Assembly: GCA_022842935.1 (NCBI GenBank)
Contig: JALHOP010000002.1
Span: 496,001 to 560,000 of the forward strand
Source: Myxococcota bacterium
GTDB taxonomy: Bacteria; Myxococcota; XYA12-FULL-58-9; JALHOP01
Length of the DNA: 64,000 bases
Direction of reading: 5' to 3'
Made by a program: the position numbers and the translations under genes. Positions within the stretch are counted from its first letter, which is position 1, and every line of letters begins with the position of its first letter. The notes under the pieces were generated by a model. That model saw only the letters and a list, made by a program, of their open reading frames with translations, searched no databases and was not told where the DNA came from. Below are positions 8,347 through 17,076 of this stretch, piece after piece.

Positions 8347-9650
8347 GCTTCTACGTTGCCATGCTGGTGATGGGCTCGCCGACCGGTGGTGTGTTCGCCG
8401 GACCGACGCACGCCAACGGCTCGACCGTCTACTGGGCACCTGCCGTGCTCGGTCGCTTGCCGCGACAAACGTTGGTGATGGGCGAGTTCATTGGCTACTT
8501 CGTCAACGCCAGTTATCAGCGCGTCGCGGAGAACCCAGCCGCGGAGCCTGACTACCCTGAGGTGTCCTTCGCCTCGTTCACGCCCGACTTCAGCAGCACG
8601 TTCCTCTTCGATATCGACGCGCTCGAATCGAAGGGCATCCGTCTTTACGCGGGCACCTACAGCCCGAGCGGCGGCGGCTTCAAATGGCCGAAGGACGGGC
8701 CGCAGCGTTACCAAGGCACCGACGGGCACATCATCACGTACGGCGCGGTGGGCGGCTTCATCTGGTCGCCAACGCCGCGCATGTCTTTTTCGCTCGGCGG
8801 TGGCCCCCTCTACTTCGACGTCAAGCTCGAGAATGCCTACGACTTCGGAGGCTTCATCAACTCGAAGCTTACACCCGGCGCTGACTTGTTCGCTTTGGAA
8901 GACCCAGCGCTCGAGGGCTACCTGGCACTGAACATGACCGCGTGGTCGGTGATGGGCCAGCTCTCGGCGGACATCCAGATCCTCGACAATCTCGAGCTCG
9001 CCGCTGGCTTCTTCATGGCGAAGACGCCGACGCTCGCCGGGACGGTGAATGTACGTGGTCCTGCGGCGCTGCGCGACGCACTGCCAAATCTCGTCGTGAA
9101 CCCGAGTGGCCGCATCGAAATGGTGTTCCCGCTCGCGTGGTACCTCCACGTCGAAGCAAAGCTCACCTTGGGCAAGTGGCAGCTCGCGCCGCTGGTGCAG
9201 TTCCAGCGCCGAAGCCGGCAGCGCGTGCTCGTGGCACGCGTCGTCGAGTCAGAGAGCGAGTTCATCGAAGGTGATCAGGTCTCGCTCCGCGAAGTCCGCG
9301 ACGAGTGGATGGTCGGCATGCGCATCGTTCGCCAGCTCAGCGAAACGCTCTCGATCGCGGTGCGTGGTGATGTCACACCGCGCAGCACGCCCAAGGAGGC
9401 CTTTACCCCCGCAAGCCTCGATTTCACCCTCATCGAAGGTAACATCGGCGCACGTATTCGTACGAGCGAGCGCACTGCCCTCGAGCTCACTGCATCGGGG
9501 ATCTACGCGGTACCGGTCGACGTCGAACGCTCGATCTTCAACCCGCGTGCCGACCCGAACTCGGGTCTCGCGCAGAGCTCGCCGATTGGCCGCTATAGCG
9601 CATTCGGTGGCAAATTGATGGTGGCTCTCTCGATGAGCTTTGGCGATTGA
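8307..9650 (+). CDS. Outer-membrane beta-barrel transporter, FadL/OmpP1-like
   Basis: A 447-residue predicted outer-membrane barrel. A signal-like N terminus leads into FAGPTHANGSTVYWAPAVLG, resembling the N-terminal region of FadL/TodX hydrophobic-compound transporters. Alternating polar/aromatic strands follow to a C-terminal strand KLMVALSMSFGD. The TTG at 8307 overlaps the preceding gene by 40 bases and supplies a basic n-region; an ATG at 8361 would remove it. The overlap suggests co-translation with the exported lipid-binding-like protein, so both may handle a hydrophobic ligand. Exact substrate unknown. Confidence 0.68.
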   Translation: MARRPDQASQTVLSFYVAMLVMGSPTGGVFAGPTHANGSTVYWAPAVLGRLPRQTLVMGEFIGYFVNASYQRVAENPAAEPDYPEVSFASFTPDFSSTFLFDIDALESKGIRLYAGTYSPSGGGFKWPKDGPQRYQGTDGHIITYGAVGGFIWSPTPRMSFSLGGGPLYFDVKLENAYDFGGFINSKLTPGADLFALEDPALEGYLALNMTAWSVMGQLSADIQILDNLELAAGFFMAKTPTLAGTVNVRGPAALRDALPNLVVNPSGRIEMVFPLAWYLHVEAKLTLGKWQLAPLVQFQRRSRQRVLVARVVESESEFIEGDQVSLREVRDEWMVGMRIVRQLSETLSIAVRGDVTPRSTPKEAFTPASLDFTLIEGNIGARIRTSERTALELTASGIYAVPVDVERSIFNPRADPNSGLAQSSPIGRYSAFGGKLMVALSMSFGD

Positions 9651-9939
9651 GGCAAAATTCCCCCAGGGCGTACGAAAGAAATACCGATACTTTTGTTGCG
9701 ACCCGCAGTTGAGCGGCTAACCTCGGAAAACCAAGGCGCCGAGACACCCCTCTCCTAGCGTCCCGGGCGCGCTAGCCCCTCAATCGTTGCACTCCGTTGC
9801 AGCGTTAGCGCGTCGATAGAAAAGACACCAACGCGTGAGCGAGCATCGCCTGACGTCCCGACGGGCGCGTGCGGTGGTCGCTTGCACCTCTATGGACCCT
9901 CGCCGCGCCCCCGCGCGGTGCATTCGAAGGAGTCTCACG
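9651..9939. other. 289-base intergenic region with an imperfect stem
   Basis: No credible gene is seen. An inverted repeat pairs CGCGCTA (9768-9774) with TAGCGCG (9806-9812) around a 31-base loop that contains the direct repeat CGTTGCA. A weaker stem CCTCGG/CCAAGG lies at about 9721-9736, after the outer-membrane gene. The 3' end has a good ribosome site GAAGGAG at 9925-9931, eight bases before the GH44 start. No known riboswitch class (including c-di-GMP types) could be matched by eye. Confidence 0.4.
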
Positions 9940-12105
9940 ATGCGACGTACCCTCGCCGCAGTGGCTTTGTGTATCGTTTTTCTGATTCATGGCTGTGGCG
10001 GTAGCGTCGAGGCAGGTGACGACCGAACCACCCGAGAGCTAGGCTCCGCCGAAGATGGTGTCGGCGAGCCGGTGCCAATCGAGGTGAACGGTCTCGCCTC
10101 TGGGCTCGTCATTTACGACGACTCCCTGCGCAACGGTTTCGAGGACTGGAGCTGGGGCGGGCACGCGCTCAACGCAACTAGCCCCGCGCGCTCGGGGCGC
10201 TCGATGTACTTCGAACCCGATTGGTGGGCCGGCCTCTTCTTTCACCACACCCCGATCACACGCAGTCAGTATGCCGCTATAGAGTTCTACATCCACGGCG
10301 GCACTGGAAACGGCCAAGCAATGGACGTCGTCCTCTATAACGGCACGACGGTCGCCGCGCGCGTAAGCCTCTCCCGTTATGCGCAGGTCAAAGCCAACGC
10401 CTGGGTTCGCGTGAATATCCCGCTGAGCGCATTCGGGGGCGTGGCAAGCTTCGACGGCGTGGTCCTTCAAGACGTGAGCGGGCGCGACCAACCTCGCGTC
10501 TACATCGATGACGTCGTGGTCACGGCCGCTGGGGCATCTCCGCTCCCGCCACCGCCAACCTCGTCGTCCGACGTCACCGTGACCGTGGACCGCACCGCCG
10601 AGCGCAAGCCGGTGAACCCCGAGATCTACGGGGTCAACTTCGGTAGCAACGCCGCCATGCAGACCATGAAGTACCCTGTTCGCCGCTGGGGCGGTAACCA
10701 CACCAGCCGCTACAACTGGGAGACCGATACGGCCAACCGAGGAAGCGACTGGTTCTATCTCAACATCCCCGAGTCGAACGCGAACCCATCCACCCTCCCG
10801 CACGGTAGCGCGGCGGACGTCTTCGTCGACGAGGCGCGCGCGGCGAGCTCGCAAGCGCTCGTCACCGTGCCGCTCATGGGCGTCACGCCGACCGACCGCA
10901 CAAAGCGTTGGGGCTTCTCGGTCGCACGATACGGTGCGCAACAGCAGACAGAGTGCACGGCGCTAGGCAACGCTTCATGGTGTGAAGGCGACGCGGGCAA
11001 CGGCCTGCGTCCGGACGGCTCCAAGATCGCCGGCGACCCGAGCGCCACCTCGAAGGCCATCGACACGGGGTTCGTGACCCGCTGGATCCAGCACCTGCAG
11101 AGCCGGGTCGGCACGGCTCAGAATGGGGGTGTCCGCTATTACTCACTGGATAACGAGCCAACCTTGTGGAACCAGGCGCATCGCGACGTCCACCCGAACG
11201 GACTCACCTACGACGAGCTCTGGCAGAAGACCGTGACATACGGGAGAGCGGTGAAGTCCGCAGACCCGCAGGCGAAGACCTTCGGACCGGCCGAGTGGGG
11301 TTGGTGCGGTTACGTCGACTCCGCCGGTGGTTGTGGCGCATCGCAGGACCGCAAGAACCACGGTGATGTACCGATGCTTGCGTGGTACCTGAAAAACGTC
11401 TGCGACGAACAGGCTCGCACTGGCGTGCGTGTGGTCGACTACCTCGACGTGCACTTCTATCCGCAGCAGGCCAACGTTTCGCTCTCGAGCGACGAGTCAG
11501 CCGCCACCCAGGCCTTGCGCCTACGCAGTGTCAAGGCGCTCTACGACGCGAGCTACGTCGACGAATCATGGATCGCTCAGCCCGTGCGTCTGATTCCGCG
11601 CATGAAGGAATGGATCGCAAGCTATTGCCCCGGCACCAAGCTCGCGATCACCGAGTACCACTTCGGCAACGACAACGGCATCACCGCGGCGCTCGCGCAA
11701 GCTGAGGCTCTCGCGGTCTTCGCGCGCGAAGGCGTGGACCTTGCGACACGCTGGGTAGCGCCCGAAGCGGGTACGCTCGTCGAAGACGCATTCAAGCTCT
11801 TCTTGAGTTACGACGGTGCCGGCTCACGCGTCGTTGGCACCAGCGTACGCGCCGTGACCACCAACGTCGACCTCGTGTCGGGCTACGCTATCGAAGCGGC
11901 GAACGGCGTCATGCAAGTGGTACTCGTCAATAAAGACACTGCGCCGCACAGCGTGCGCGTGAATCTCGCGGGTGCAACGGCGGCGACCCTATACGGCTTC
12001 GAGAGCGGCAAGCGGATGGGTGAGCGCGGCAACGTGAATGGTGATGGCAATGGCGTCACCCTCGCGCTTGCTGCTCGCTCGGCTACGCTTGCGCGGCTCC
12101 ATTGA
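9940..12105 (+). CDS. Secreted lipoprotein glycoside hydrolase, family 44
   Basis: A 721-residue lipoprotein: signal peptide with lipobox IHGC, then a short acidic linker. Residues 50-200 look like a carbohydrate-binding beta-sandwich (begins LVIYDDSLRNGFEDWSWGG). A Pro/Ser linker follows, then a GH44 catalytic domain with the family hallmark RRWGGNHTSRYNWETD. The probable acid/base is Glu406 in LDNEPTLW and the probable nucleophile Glu572 in ITEYHFG. GH44 enzymes cleave beta-1,4-glucans and xyloglucan, so plant-polymer degradation at the cell surface is inferred. The start is fixed by the ribosome site GAAGGAG; an upstream in-frame extension to 9835 lacks signal-peptide character. Confidence 0.88.
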   Translation: MRRTLAAVALCIVFLIHGCGGSVEAGDDRTTRELGSAEDGVGEPVPIEVNGLASGLVIYDDSLRNGFEDWSWGGHALNATSPARSGRSMYFEPDWWAGLFFHHTPITRSQYAAIEFYIHGGTGNGQAMDVVLYNGTTVAARVSLSRYAQVKANAWVRVNIPLSAFGGVASFDGVVLQDVSGRDQPRVYIDDVVVTAAGASPLPPPPTSSSDVTVTVDRTAERKPVNPEIYGVNFGSNAAMQTMKYPVRRWGGNHTSRYNWETDTANRGSDWFYLNIPESNANPSTLPHGSAADVFVDEARAASSQALVTVPLMGVTPTDRTKRWGFSVARYGAQQQTECTALGNASWCEGDAGNGLRPDGSKIAGDPSATSKAIDTGFVTRWIQHLQSRVGTAQNGGVRYYSLDNEPTLWNQAHRDVHPNGLTYDELWQKTVTYGRAVKSADPQAKTFGPAEWGWCGYVDSAGGCGASQDRKNHGDVPMLAWYLKNVCDEQARTGVRVVDYLDVHFYPQQANVSLSSDESAATQALRLRSVKALYDASYVDESWIAQPVRLIPRMKEWIASYCPGTKLAITEYHFGNDNGITAALAQAEALAVFAREGVDLATRWVAPEAGTLVEDAFKLFLSYDGAGSRVVGTSVRAVTTNVDLVSGYAIEAANGVMQVVLVNKDTAPHSVRVNLAGATAATLYGFESGKRMGERGNVNGDGNGVTLALAARSATLARLH

Positions 12106-12126
12106 AGAATGGAGTGCGATAGGATG

Positions 12127-12161
12127 CGCCGCGTGCTGGGGCTTGCACCTGGCACGCGGCG
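12127..12161. terminator. Inverted repeat between convergent genes, probable bidirectional terminator
   Basis: Perfect 10-base arms CGCCGCGTGC (12127-12136) and GCACGCGGCG (12152-12161) with a 15-base loop lie between the GH44 stop (12105) and the RND pump stop (12177). There is no long T-run on either side, so it may be a transcript-end stem rather than a classical intrinsic terminator. Confidence 0.5.
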
Positions 12162-12176
12162 GTCCAGCGGTCGCGC

Positions 12177-15100
12177 TCAGCTACTCTTCTGGTTGCGCAG
12201 CTTCTTGTTGGCGAGCTTCTCCACGACGACGAAGAGCGTTGGCACCACGAAGATACCGAGCACGGTCGCGAGCAACATGCCGGTGATGACCGCGGTCCCC
12301 ATGACTTTGCGGGCCGCGGCTCCGGCGCCGCTCGCCACCCAAAGCGGGATACATCCGAAGATGAAGGCGAGCGACGTCATGAGGATCGGACGCAGGCGGA
12401 GCTTTGCGCCCTCGAGTGCTGCTTCAACGAGAGGCTTACCTCTTTCAAGATCCGCTTTGGCGAACTCGACGATGAGGATGGCGTTCTTCGCGGCGAGGCC
12501 AACGAGCACGATGAGACCAATCTGCACGTAGACGTTGTTGTCGTAGCCGCGCAACCACACACCCAAGTAGGCGCCCAGGATCGCAAACGGCGTCGACAAG
12601 AGGACGCTGAAGGGTAACGACCAGCTCTCGTAAAGAGCCGCGAGGATCAAGAACACGAAGACGAGTGAGAGAACGAGAATCTTGCCAGTGCCACCTTGCG
12701 CTTGCTTCTCCTGATACGACAGCGCGTTGTAGGCGAGGCCGATCTCCTGCGGCATGTTTTGCGCCGCGACCTCCTCCAGGGCAGCGAGTGCCTGGCCCGA
12801 GCTATAGCCCTGCGCTGCGTTCCCTTGAATCTCGACCGCGCGATAGAGGTTGAAGCGCACCGTGTATTCGGGGCCGGCGATGTCACGCGTCGTCACCAGC
12901 GTCGATAGCGGCACCATCTCGCCTCGAGCGTTGCGCACGTAGAAGTCGCGCAGCCGATCGACGGACTGACGGTACTCGGGCTCAGCCTGCATGAACACGC
13001 GCCACTGCCGACCAAAACGCGTGAAGTCGTTCACGTAGCTGCCGCCGAGAAAGGTCTGCAGCGCGCCGTAGACGTCGGCGATGGGAACGCCTTGCTTGAG
13101 CGCCTTTTCGCGGTCGACCTCGGCAAAGATCTGCGGCACGGCAGGCGACATGATGGCGCGCACACCCGTGAGCTCGGGTCGCTTGCCGCACTCGGCGATG
13201 AACTTCTGTACGTTCTGGGTGAGGAATTCGACGCTACCGCCGCTGCGATCTTGCAGAAAGATGCTGAAGCCACCCGCGATGCCGATACCGGGAATCGCGG
13301 GTGGACCGACGATCACCACGCGTGCTTCGGGGATATCCTGCATCTTCTTGTTGAGCTCGGCGATCACATCGTCCGCCGTGATGCCGGGTCGCTCATCCCA
13401 TCGCTTGAGCTGAACGAAACCAGTCCCGGTGTACGGGGCGGCGGTGCGCGTGAAGAGGCTAAAGCCGGACGTCGTGTTGTAAGTCTGGATCCCCTGGGTG
13501 CTCTCGATGGCGGTACCGATCTTCTTCATGACTTCGTTGGTCCGCTGTAGCGACGCCGCATCTGGGAGCTGCACGTTGAGGATGGCGTAACCTTGGTCCT
13601 CGACGGGAACGAAGCCCGTTGGCAGGCGGTTGCCGACGACCACCGAGAGCAAACCAACTCCAGCGAGTAGGCCCAGCGGCAGAAGCGCCTTGCGAATCAG
13701 GAAACGGTTCATGCCAACGTAGCCGCGCGTCGCCTTGTCGAAGCCCCGATTGAAGCCCCCAAAGAAGTTGGCGAGCCGCCCCTTCTTCACGTGTTTCTCT
13801 TTCAGGATGAGCGCCGCGAGCGCCGGCGACAAAGTGAGCGCATTGAAGGCCGAGATGAGGACCGAGACGGCGATGGTAATGGCGAACTGCTGGTACAGGC
13901 GCCCAGTGATGCCACCAGTAAAGGCGACCGGAATGAATACAGCGGAGAGGATGAGCGCGATGCCGATGACCGGGCCGGAGACCTCTTCCATGGCTCGGAG
14001 GGTGGCTTCACGCGGCTTCATGCCATCCTCGATGTGCTTCTCGACCGCCTCGACGACGACGATGGCGTCATCGACGACCAGGCCGATGGCGAGGACCAAG
14101 CCAAACAGCGACAAGGTGTTGATCGAGAAGCCGAGTAACGGAAACAACGCGAAGGCGCCGATGAGCGACACCGGAATGGTAAGCAGCGGGATGAGCGTCG
14201 CGCGCCAGCTCTGCAAGAAGAGGTAGGTGACGAGGACCACGAGCACGACGGCTTCGAGCAGTGTCTCGACGATCTCCTTGATGCCGGCGCTGACCGATCG
14301 CGTCGTGTCGAGCGAGATGTCGTACTCTACGTCTGCGGGGAAACGCTCCCTGAGCTCGGTCAACGTCTTGCGAACGTTGGCAACAACGTCGAGAGAGTTC
14401 GAACCTGGCGCCTGAAACATGACGATGAGCGCGGCGGGCTTTCCGTTGAACGCACCCTGTTGTTGATAGTTGAGCGAGCCGAGCTCGATACGCGCGACGT
14501 CCGACAGACGCACGACCGAGCCGTCGGGGCTCGCGCGCAGGATGACGTTGCCAAACTCCTCGGCCGTGACGAGACGCCCCTGGGAACGAATCGTGTACGC
14601 GAACTGCTGACCTTGCGGGGCTGGCTCGTCCCCGACCTTGCCGGCGGGGTTGACGACGTTCTGCGCACGCAGGGCGTTTTGTAGATCGGCGACCGTGAGG
14701 TTCAAGCGCGCGAGCTGATCGGGTTTGACCCAGATGCGCATGGAGTAGTCGGACGAACCGAGAATGCGCAGATCACCGACGCCGCGAATGCGCAGCAACG
14801 CATCGATGACATTGATGGTCGCGTAGTTGGCGAGAAACCGTGCATCGTAGCTGCCATTCGGTGAATAGATGGCGGCGACCACGAGCGGGAAAGCGAGCGA
14901 CTTCTTGATGGTGACGCCGAAGTTGCGCACGTCTTGCGGCAGCTGCGGCTGCGCCTGCGCATAGCGGTTTTGCGCAAGCACATTGTCGATATCGATGTTG
15001 GTGCCGACATCGAAGGTCACCGTCTGGTTCATGCTGCCGTCGTTGGCGTTGACCGACTGGATGTAGAGCATCCCATCGACGCCGTTCATCTGCTGCTCGA

Positions 15101-15293
15101 TGGGCGTCGCCGTCGATTGCTCGATGGTAAGCGCGTCCGCTCCAGTGTACGTGGTGTTCAGCAAAATCTGAGGAGGGACGACCTGTGGATACTGTGCGAC
15201 GGGCAAGCCTGCGATAGCAACGCCGCCCAGCAACACGGTCACAACCGAGATGACGATGGCGACGATCGGCCGTCGGATGAAGAACTTGGACAT
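12177..15293 (-). CDS. RND multidrug efflux pump, inner-membrane subunit (HAE1/AcrB type)
   Basis: A 1038-residue proton-driven exporter of hydrophobic/amphiphilic compounds that works as a trimer with an adaptor and a TolC-like channel. The N terminus FFIRRPIVAIVISVV is typical. Twelve membrane helices are split by two large periplasmic loops. The proton-relay Asp pair is in LAIGLVVDDAIVVVEAVE (around residue 408). Length equals AcrB/MexB. It lies 48 bases downstream of its adaptor gene in the same operon. No outer-membrane channel gene follows, so the pump presumably borrows one encoded elsewhere. Substrate not predictable. Confidence 0.95.
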   Translation of the reverse strand: MSKFFIRRPIVAIVISVVTVLLGGVAIAGLPVAQYPQVVPPQILLNTTYTGADALTIEQSTATPIEQQMNGVDGMLYIQSVNANDGSMNQTVTFDVGTNIDIDNVLAQNRYAQAQPQLPQDVRNFGVTIKKSLAFPLVVAAIYSPNGSYDARFLANYATINVIDALLRIRGVGDLRILGSSDYSMRIWVKPDQLARLNLTVADLQNALRAQNVVNPAGKVGDEPAPQGQQFAYTIRSQGRLVTAEEFGNVILRASPDGSVVRLSDVARIELGSLNYQQQGAFNGKPAALIVMFQAPGSNSLDVVANVRKTLTELRERFPADVEYDISLDTTRSVSAGIKEIVETLLEAVVLVVLVTYLFLQSWRATLIPLLTIPVSLIGAFALFPLLGFSINTLSLFGLVLAIGLVVDDAIVVVEAVEKHIEDGMKPREATLRAMEEVSGPVIGIALILSAVFIPVAFTGGITGRLYQQFAITIAVSVLISAFNALTLSPALAALILKEKHVKKGRLANFFGGFNRGFDKATRGYVGMNRFLIRKALLPLGLLAGVGLLSVVVGNRLPTGFVPVEDQGYAILNVQLPDAASLQRTNEVMKKIGTAIESTQGIQTYNTTSGFSLFTRTAAPYTGTGFVQLKRWDERPGITADDVIAELNKKMQDIPEARVVIVGPPAIPGIGIAGGFSIFLQDRSGGSVEFLTQNVQKFIAECGKRPELTGVRAIMSPAVPQIFAEVDREKALKQGVPIADVYGALQTFLGGSYVNDFTRFGRQWRVFMQAEPEYRQSVDRLRDFYVRNARGEMVPLSTLVTTRDIAGPEYTVRFNLYRAVEIQGNAAQGYSSGQALAALEEVAAQNMPQEIGLAYNALSYQEKQAQGGTGKILVLSLVFVFLILAALYESWSLPFSVLLSTPFAILGAYLGVWLRGYDNNVYVQIGLIVLVGLAAKNAILIVEFAKADLERGKPLVEAALEGAKLRLRPILMTSLAFIFGCIPLWVASGAGAAARKVMGTAVITGMLLATVLGIFVVPTLFVVVEKLANKKLRNQKSS

Positions 15294-15341
15294 GACGAGC
15301 GCTCCCGGCGCCGGCTCACGGTTGGGCGAGTATACGAAAGA

Positions 15342-16538
15342 CTAGCGTTGGGTTGTGTTGGTGGGCGCCGCCGCCTGACCGAAGGGCTCCTTCAACGAGA
15401 CGACAACGCCATCGCGGACGCGCTGCAAACCCGAGACAACGACCTTCTCACCCTCTTCGAGACCGGAAAGCACGATACGCTTGTCGCCAGCCGCCGCGCC
15501 GACTTCGATTCGACGCATGCTGATCCTATTGCCCTCACCGAGGACCGCCGCGTTGAAGCTACCCTGAACCTCGCTAAGGGCGCGTTGTGGCACGACGAGT
15601 ACGTCGGTGCCGGCGTCGATGCGTCGGATACGAACACGGCCAAATTGGCCGGGCTTCAAGAAGGCTTCGGGATTGGGAAAGAGAGCTTCGATTTGAAGGG
15701 TGCCAGTGCCGGTATCGACGTTGCGATCGACGGACATGAGCACGCCGCGACGGGGATAGACGCTTCCGTCGATGAGCACGAGCTGGGGTGCGCTCGCGTC
15801 GTCGTCGTGTCCCGGCTTGTTGATCTCCGCCATGGCCCACTTGAGGTCGCGACCCGCCAGGCCCTTGAGCGCCTGATACTGCTTCAGGTAGTCCGCTTCA
15901 GCGAGCGGAAAGCGCACCCGCATCGGCTCGACCTGCGAAACGGTGGCGAGGAGTGTCGGCTCGCTCTGCCCGACGAGGTTGCCAATGCGCACCTGCGCAA
16001 GGCCCGCGACACCCGTCACGGGTGAGCGGATCTGCGTATACGACAGCGAGAGCTGCGCTTGATCGAGCGCAGCCTCGGCGGAGCTCACCTGTCCCTGCGT
16101 ATCGGCGGCTTGAGCTGTCGCGGTGTCGAGCTGCTGCTGCGGAACGGCGTTCATCTCACGGAGCTGCTTGACCCGCGTAAGCTCTAGATCGGCGAGATCC
16201 TTAGCGGCCTTGGCACGAGCAAGCGCCGCTTTCGCGGACGCGACCTGCGCCTGGAACTCGGTCGCCTCGATGGTGAACAAAAGGTCACCCTCCTTGACGA
16301 AGGCCCCGTCGCGATAGCTCTGCGAGCGCAGATAGCCACGAACGCGCGCCCGGATCTCGGCGTTCACGTAGCCATCGATGGATGCCACCGCTTCCATGTA
16401 GAGCGGTACGTCGTCGCGACGGACAGATTCGACCTCGACCTCTGGGGGCGCTGGAGGTGAGCTTTTCGCGTCATCTTTCGAAGAACATGCGCCTACCGCG
16501 ACTAAGGCAACAGCGGTAAGACGGGGGGACAATCGCAT
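15342..16538 (-). CDS. RND efflux periplasmic adaptor lipoprotein (AcrA/MexA type)
   Basis: A 398-residue membrane-fusion protein. Signal peptide with lipobox VGAC (Cys near residue 18), a short disordered linker, then barrel-sandwich halves (INAEIRARVRGYL-type strand seen as VNAEIRARVRGYLR). A coiled hairpin rich in Ala/Lys/Gln lies at about residues 100-170, followed by beta-barrel and membrane-proximal domains. It links the inner-membrane pump to an outer-membrane channel. First gene of the two-gene efflux operon. No local transcriptional regulator of the TetR or MarR type is present, although an inverted repeat lies just upstream. Confidence 0.93.
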   Translation of the reverse strand: MRLSPRLTAVALVAVGACSSKDDAKSSPPAPPEVEVESVRRDDVPLYMEAVASIDGYVNAEIRARVRGYLRSQSYRDGAFVKEGDLLFTIEATEFQAQVASAKAALARAKAAKDLADLELTRVKQLREMNAVPQQQLDTATAQAADTQGQVSSAEAALDQAQLSLSYTQIRSPVTGVAGLAQVRIGNLVGQSEPTLLATVSQVEPMRVRFPLAEADYLKQYQALKGLAGRDLKWAMAEINKPGHDDDASAPQLVLIDGSVYPRRGVLMSVDRNVDTGTGTLQIEALFPNPEAFLKPGQFGRVRIRRIDAGTDVLVVPQRALSEVQGSFNAAVLGEGNRISMRRIEVGAAAGDKRIVLSGLEEGEKVVVSGLQRVRDGVVVSLKEPFGQAAAPTNTTQR

Positions 16539-16539
16539 C

Positions 16540-16576
16540 GACTACTCTCGGGCGGCGAGATGGCCGTGGAGTAGTC
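16540..16576. promoter_or_regulatory. Inverted repeat upstream of the RND operon
   Basis: Perfect 8-base arms GACTACTC (16540-16547) and GAGTAGTC (16569-16576) are separated by 21 bases, immediately upstream of the adaptor start at 16538. It could be an operator or a leader stem. No promoter boxes are clear. The rest of the interval to fliS (16577-16674) holds no visible gene. Confidence 0.3.
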
Positions 16577-16674
16577 ATGCCTCGAGTCAGCGTCAATCAC
16601 AAACGAGCCGCTTCACAGGTCTCAAAGGCAACGCGTCACAGGCTGTCGCTGCATGCGACCAGATCGCATATCCG

Positions 16675-17061
16675 CTATCGCGCCGTGCCCGGCTTGAGCG
16701 AATGAAACGCCTGTGCCCAGGTCCCGCGTAGCTCGCGGATGTGCTGCGACACCTCGTCGATTATGGTGACGTCCAGCTTGCAGCTCGCCTGCTGCAGGCG
16801 GCGCCCCAGATAGTCGTACAGCGCGTCGAGGTTTGCGCAGAGCTGCGGAGCACGCGCATGGTCGAGTGCGACGCGCAGCTCGCCGATGGCGACGAACACA
16901 GGCGATAGCTGGCGCCCCTTCTCCGCCGGATCGCGGTCGAGCATCGCCTGCCGCGCGCGGGCGATACGCTGGAGCATCCCGTCGTATGTGCCGAGCAGCA
17001 CCTCTTGTGGTGTCGCCTCGGCGACCTGGGTCTCGCGGTAGCGTGCATGAGCCGACATCAT
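16675..17061 (-). CDS. fliS: Flagellar export chaperone FliS
   Basis: A 128-residue helical cytoplasmic chaperone that binds flagellin before export and prevents its polymerisation. The N-terminal pattern RYRETQVAEATPQEVLLGTYDGML is the FliS signature (usually ..Y....V..A.P..L...LYDG). The rest is a four-helix bundle. A strong ribosome site AGGAG lies eight bases before the ATG at 17061; the next codon is also ATG. It follows fliD by 15 bases, the usual fliD-fliS order. No fliT is seen. Confidence 0.88.
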   Translation of the reverse strand: MMSAHARYRETQVAEATPQEVLLGTYDGMLQRIARARQAMLDRDPAEKGRQLSPVFVAIGELRVALDHARAPQLCANLDALYDYLGRRLQQASCKLDVTIIDEVSQHIRELRGTWAQAFHSLKPGTAR

Positions 17062-17076
17062 GATGCGCTCTCCTGT

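Noticed and set aside
9651-9939. Possible c-di-GMP riboswitch ahead of the GH44 gene
   Set aside because: Conserved core sequences of the known classes could not be located; only a weak stem is visible.
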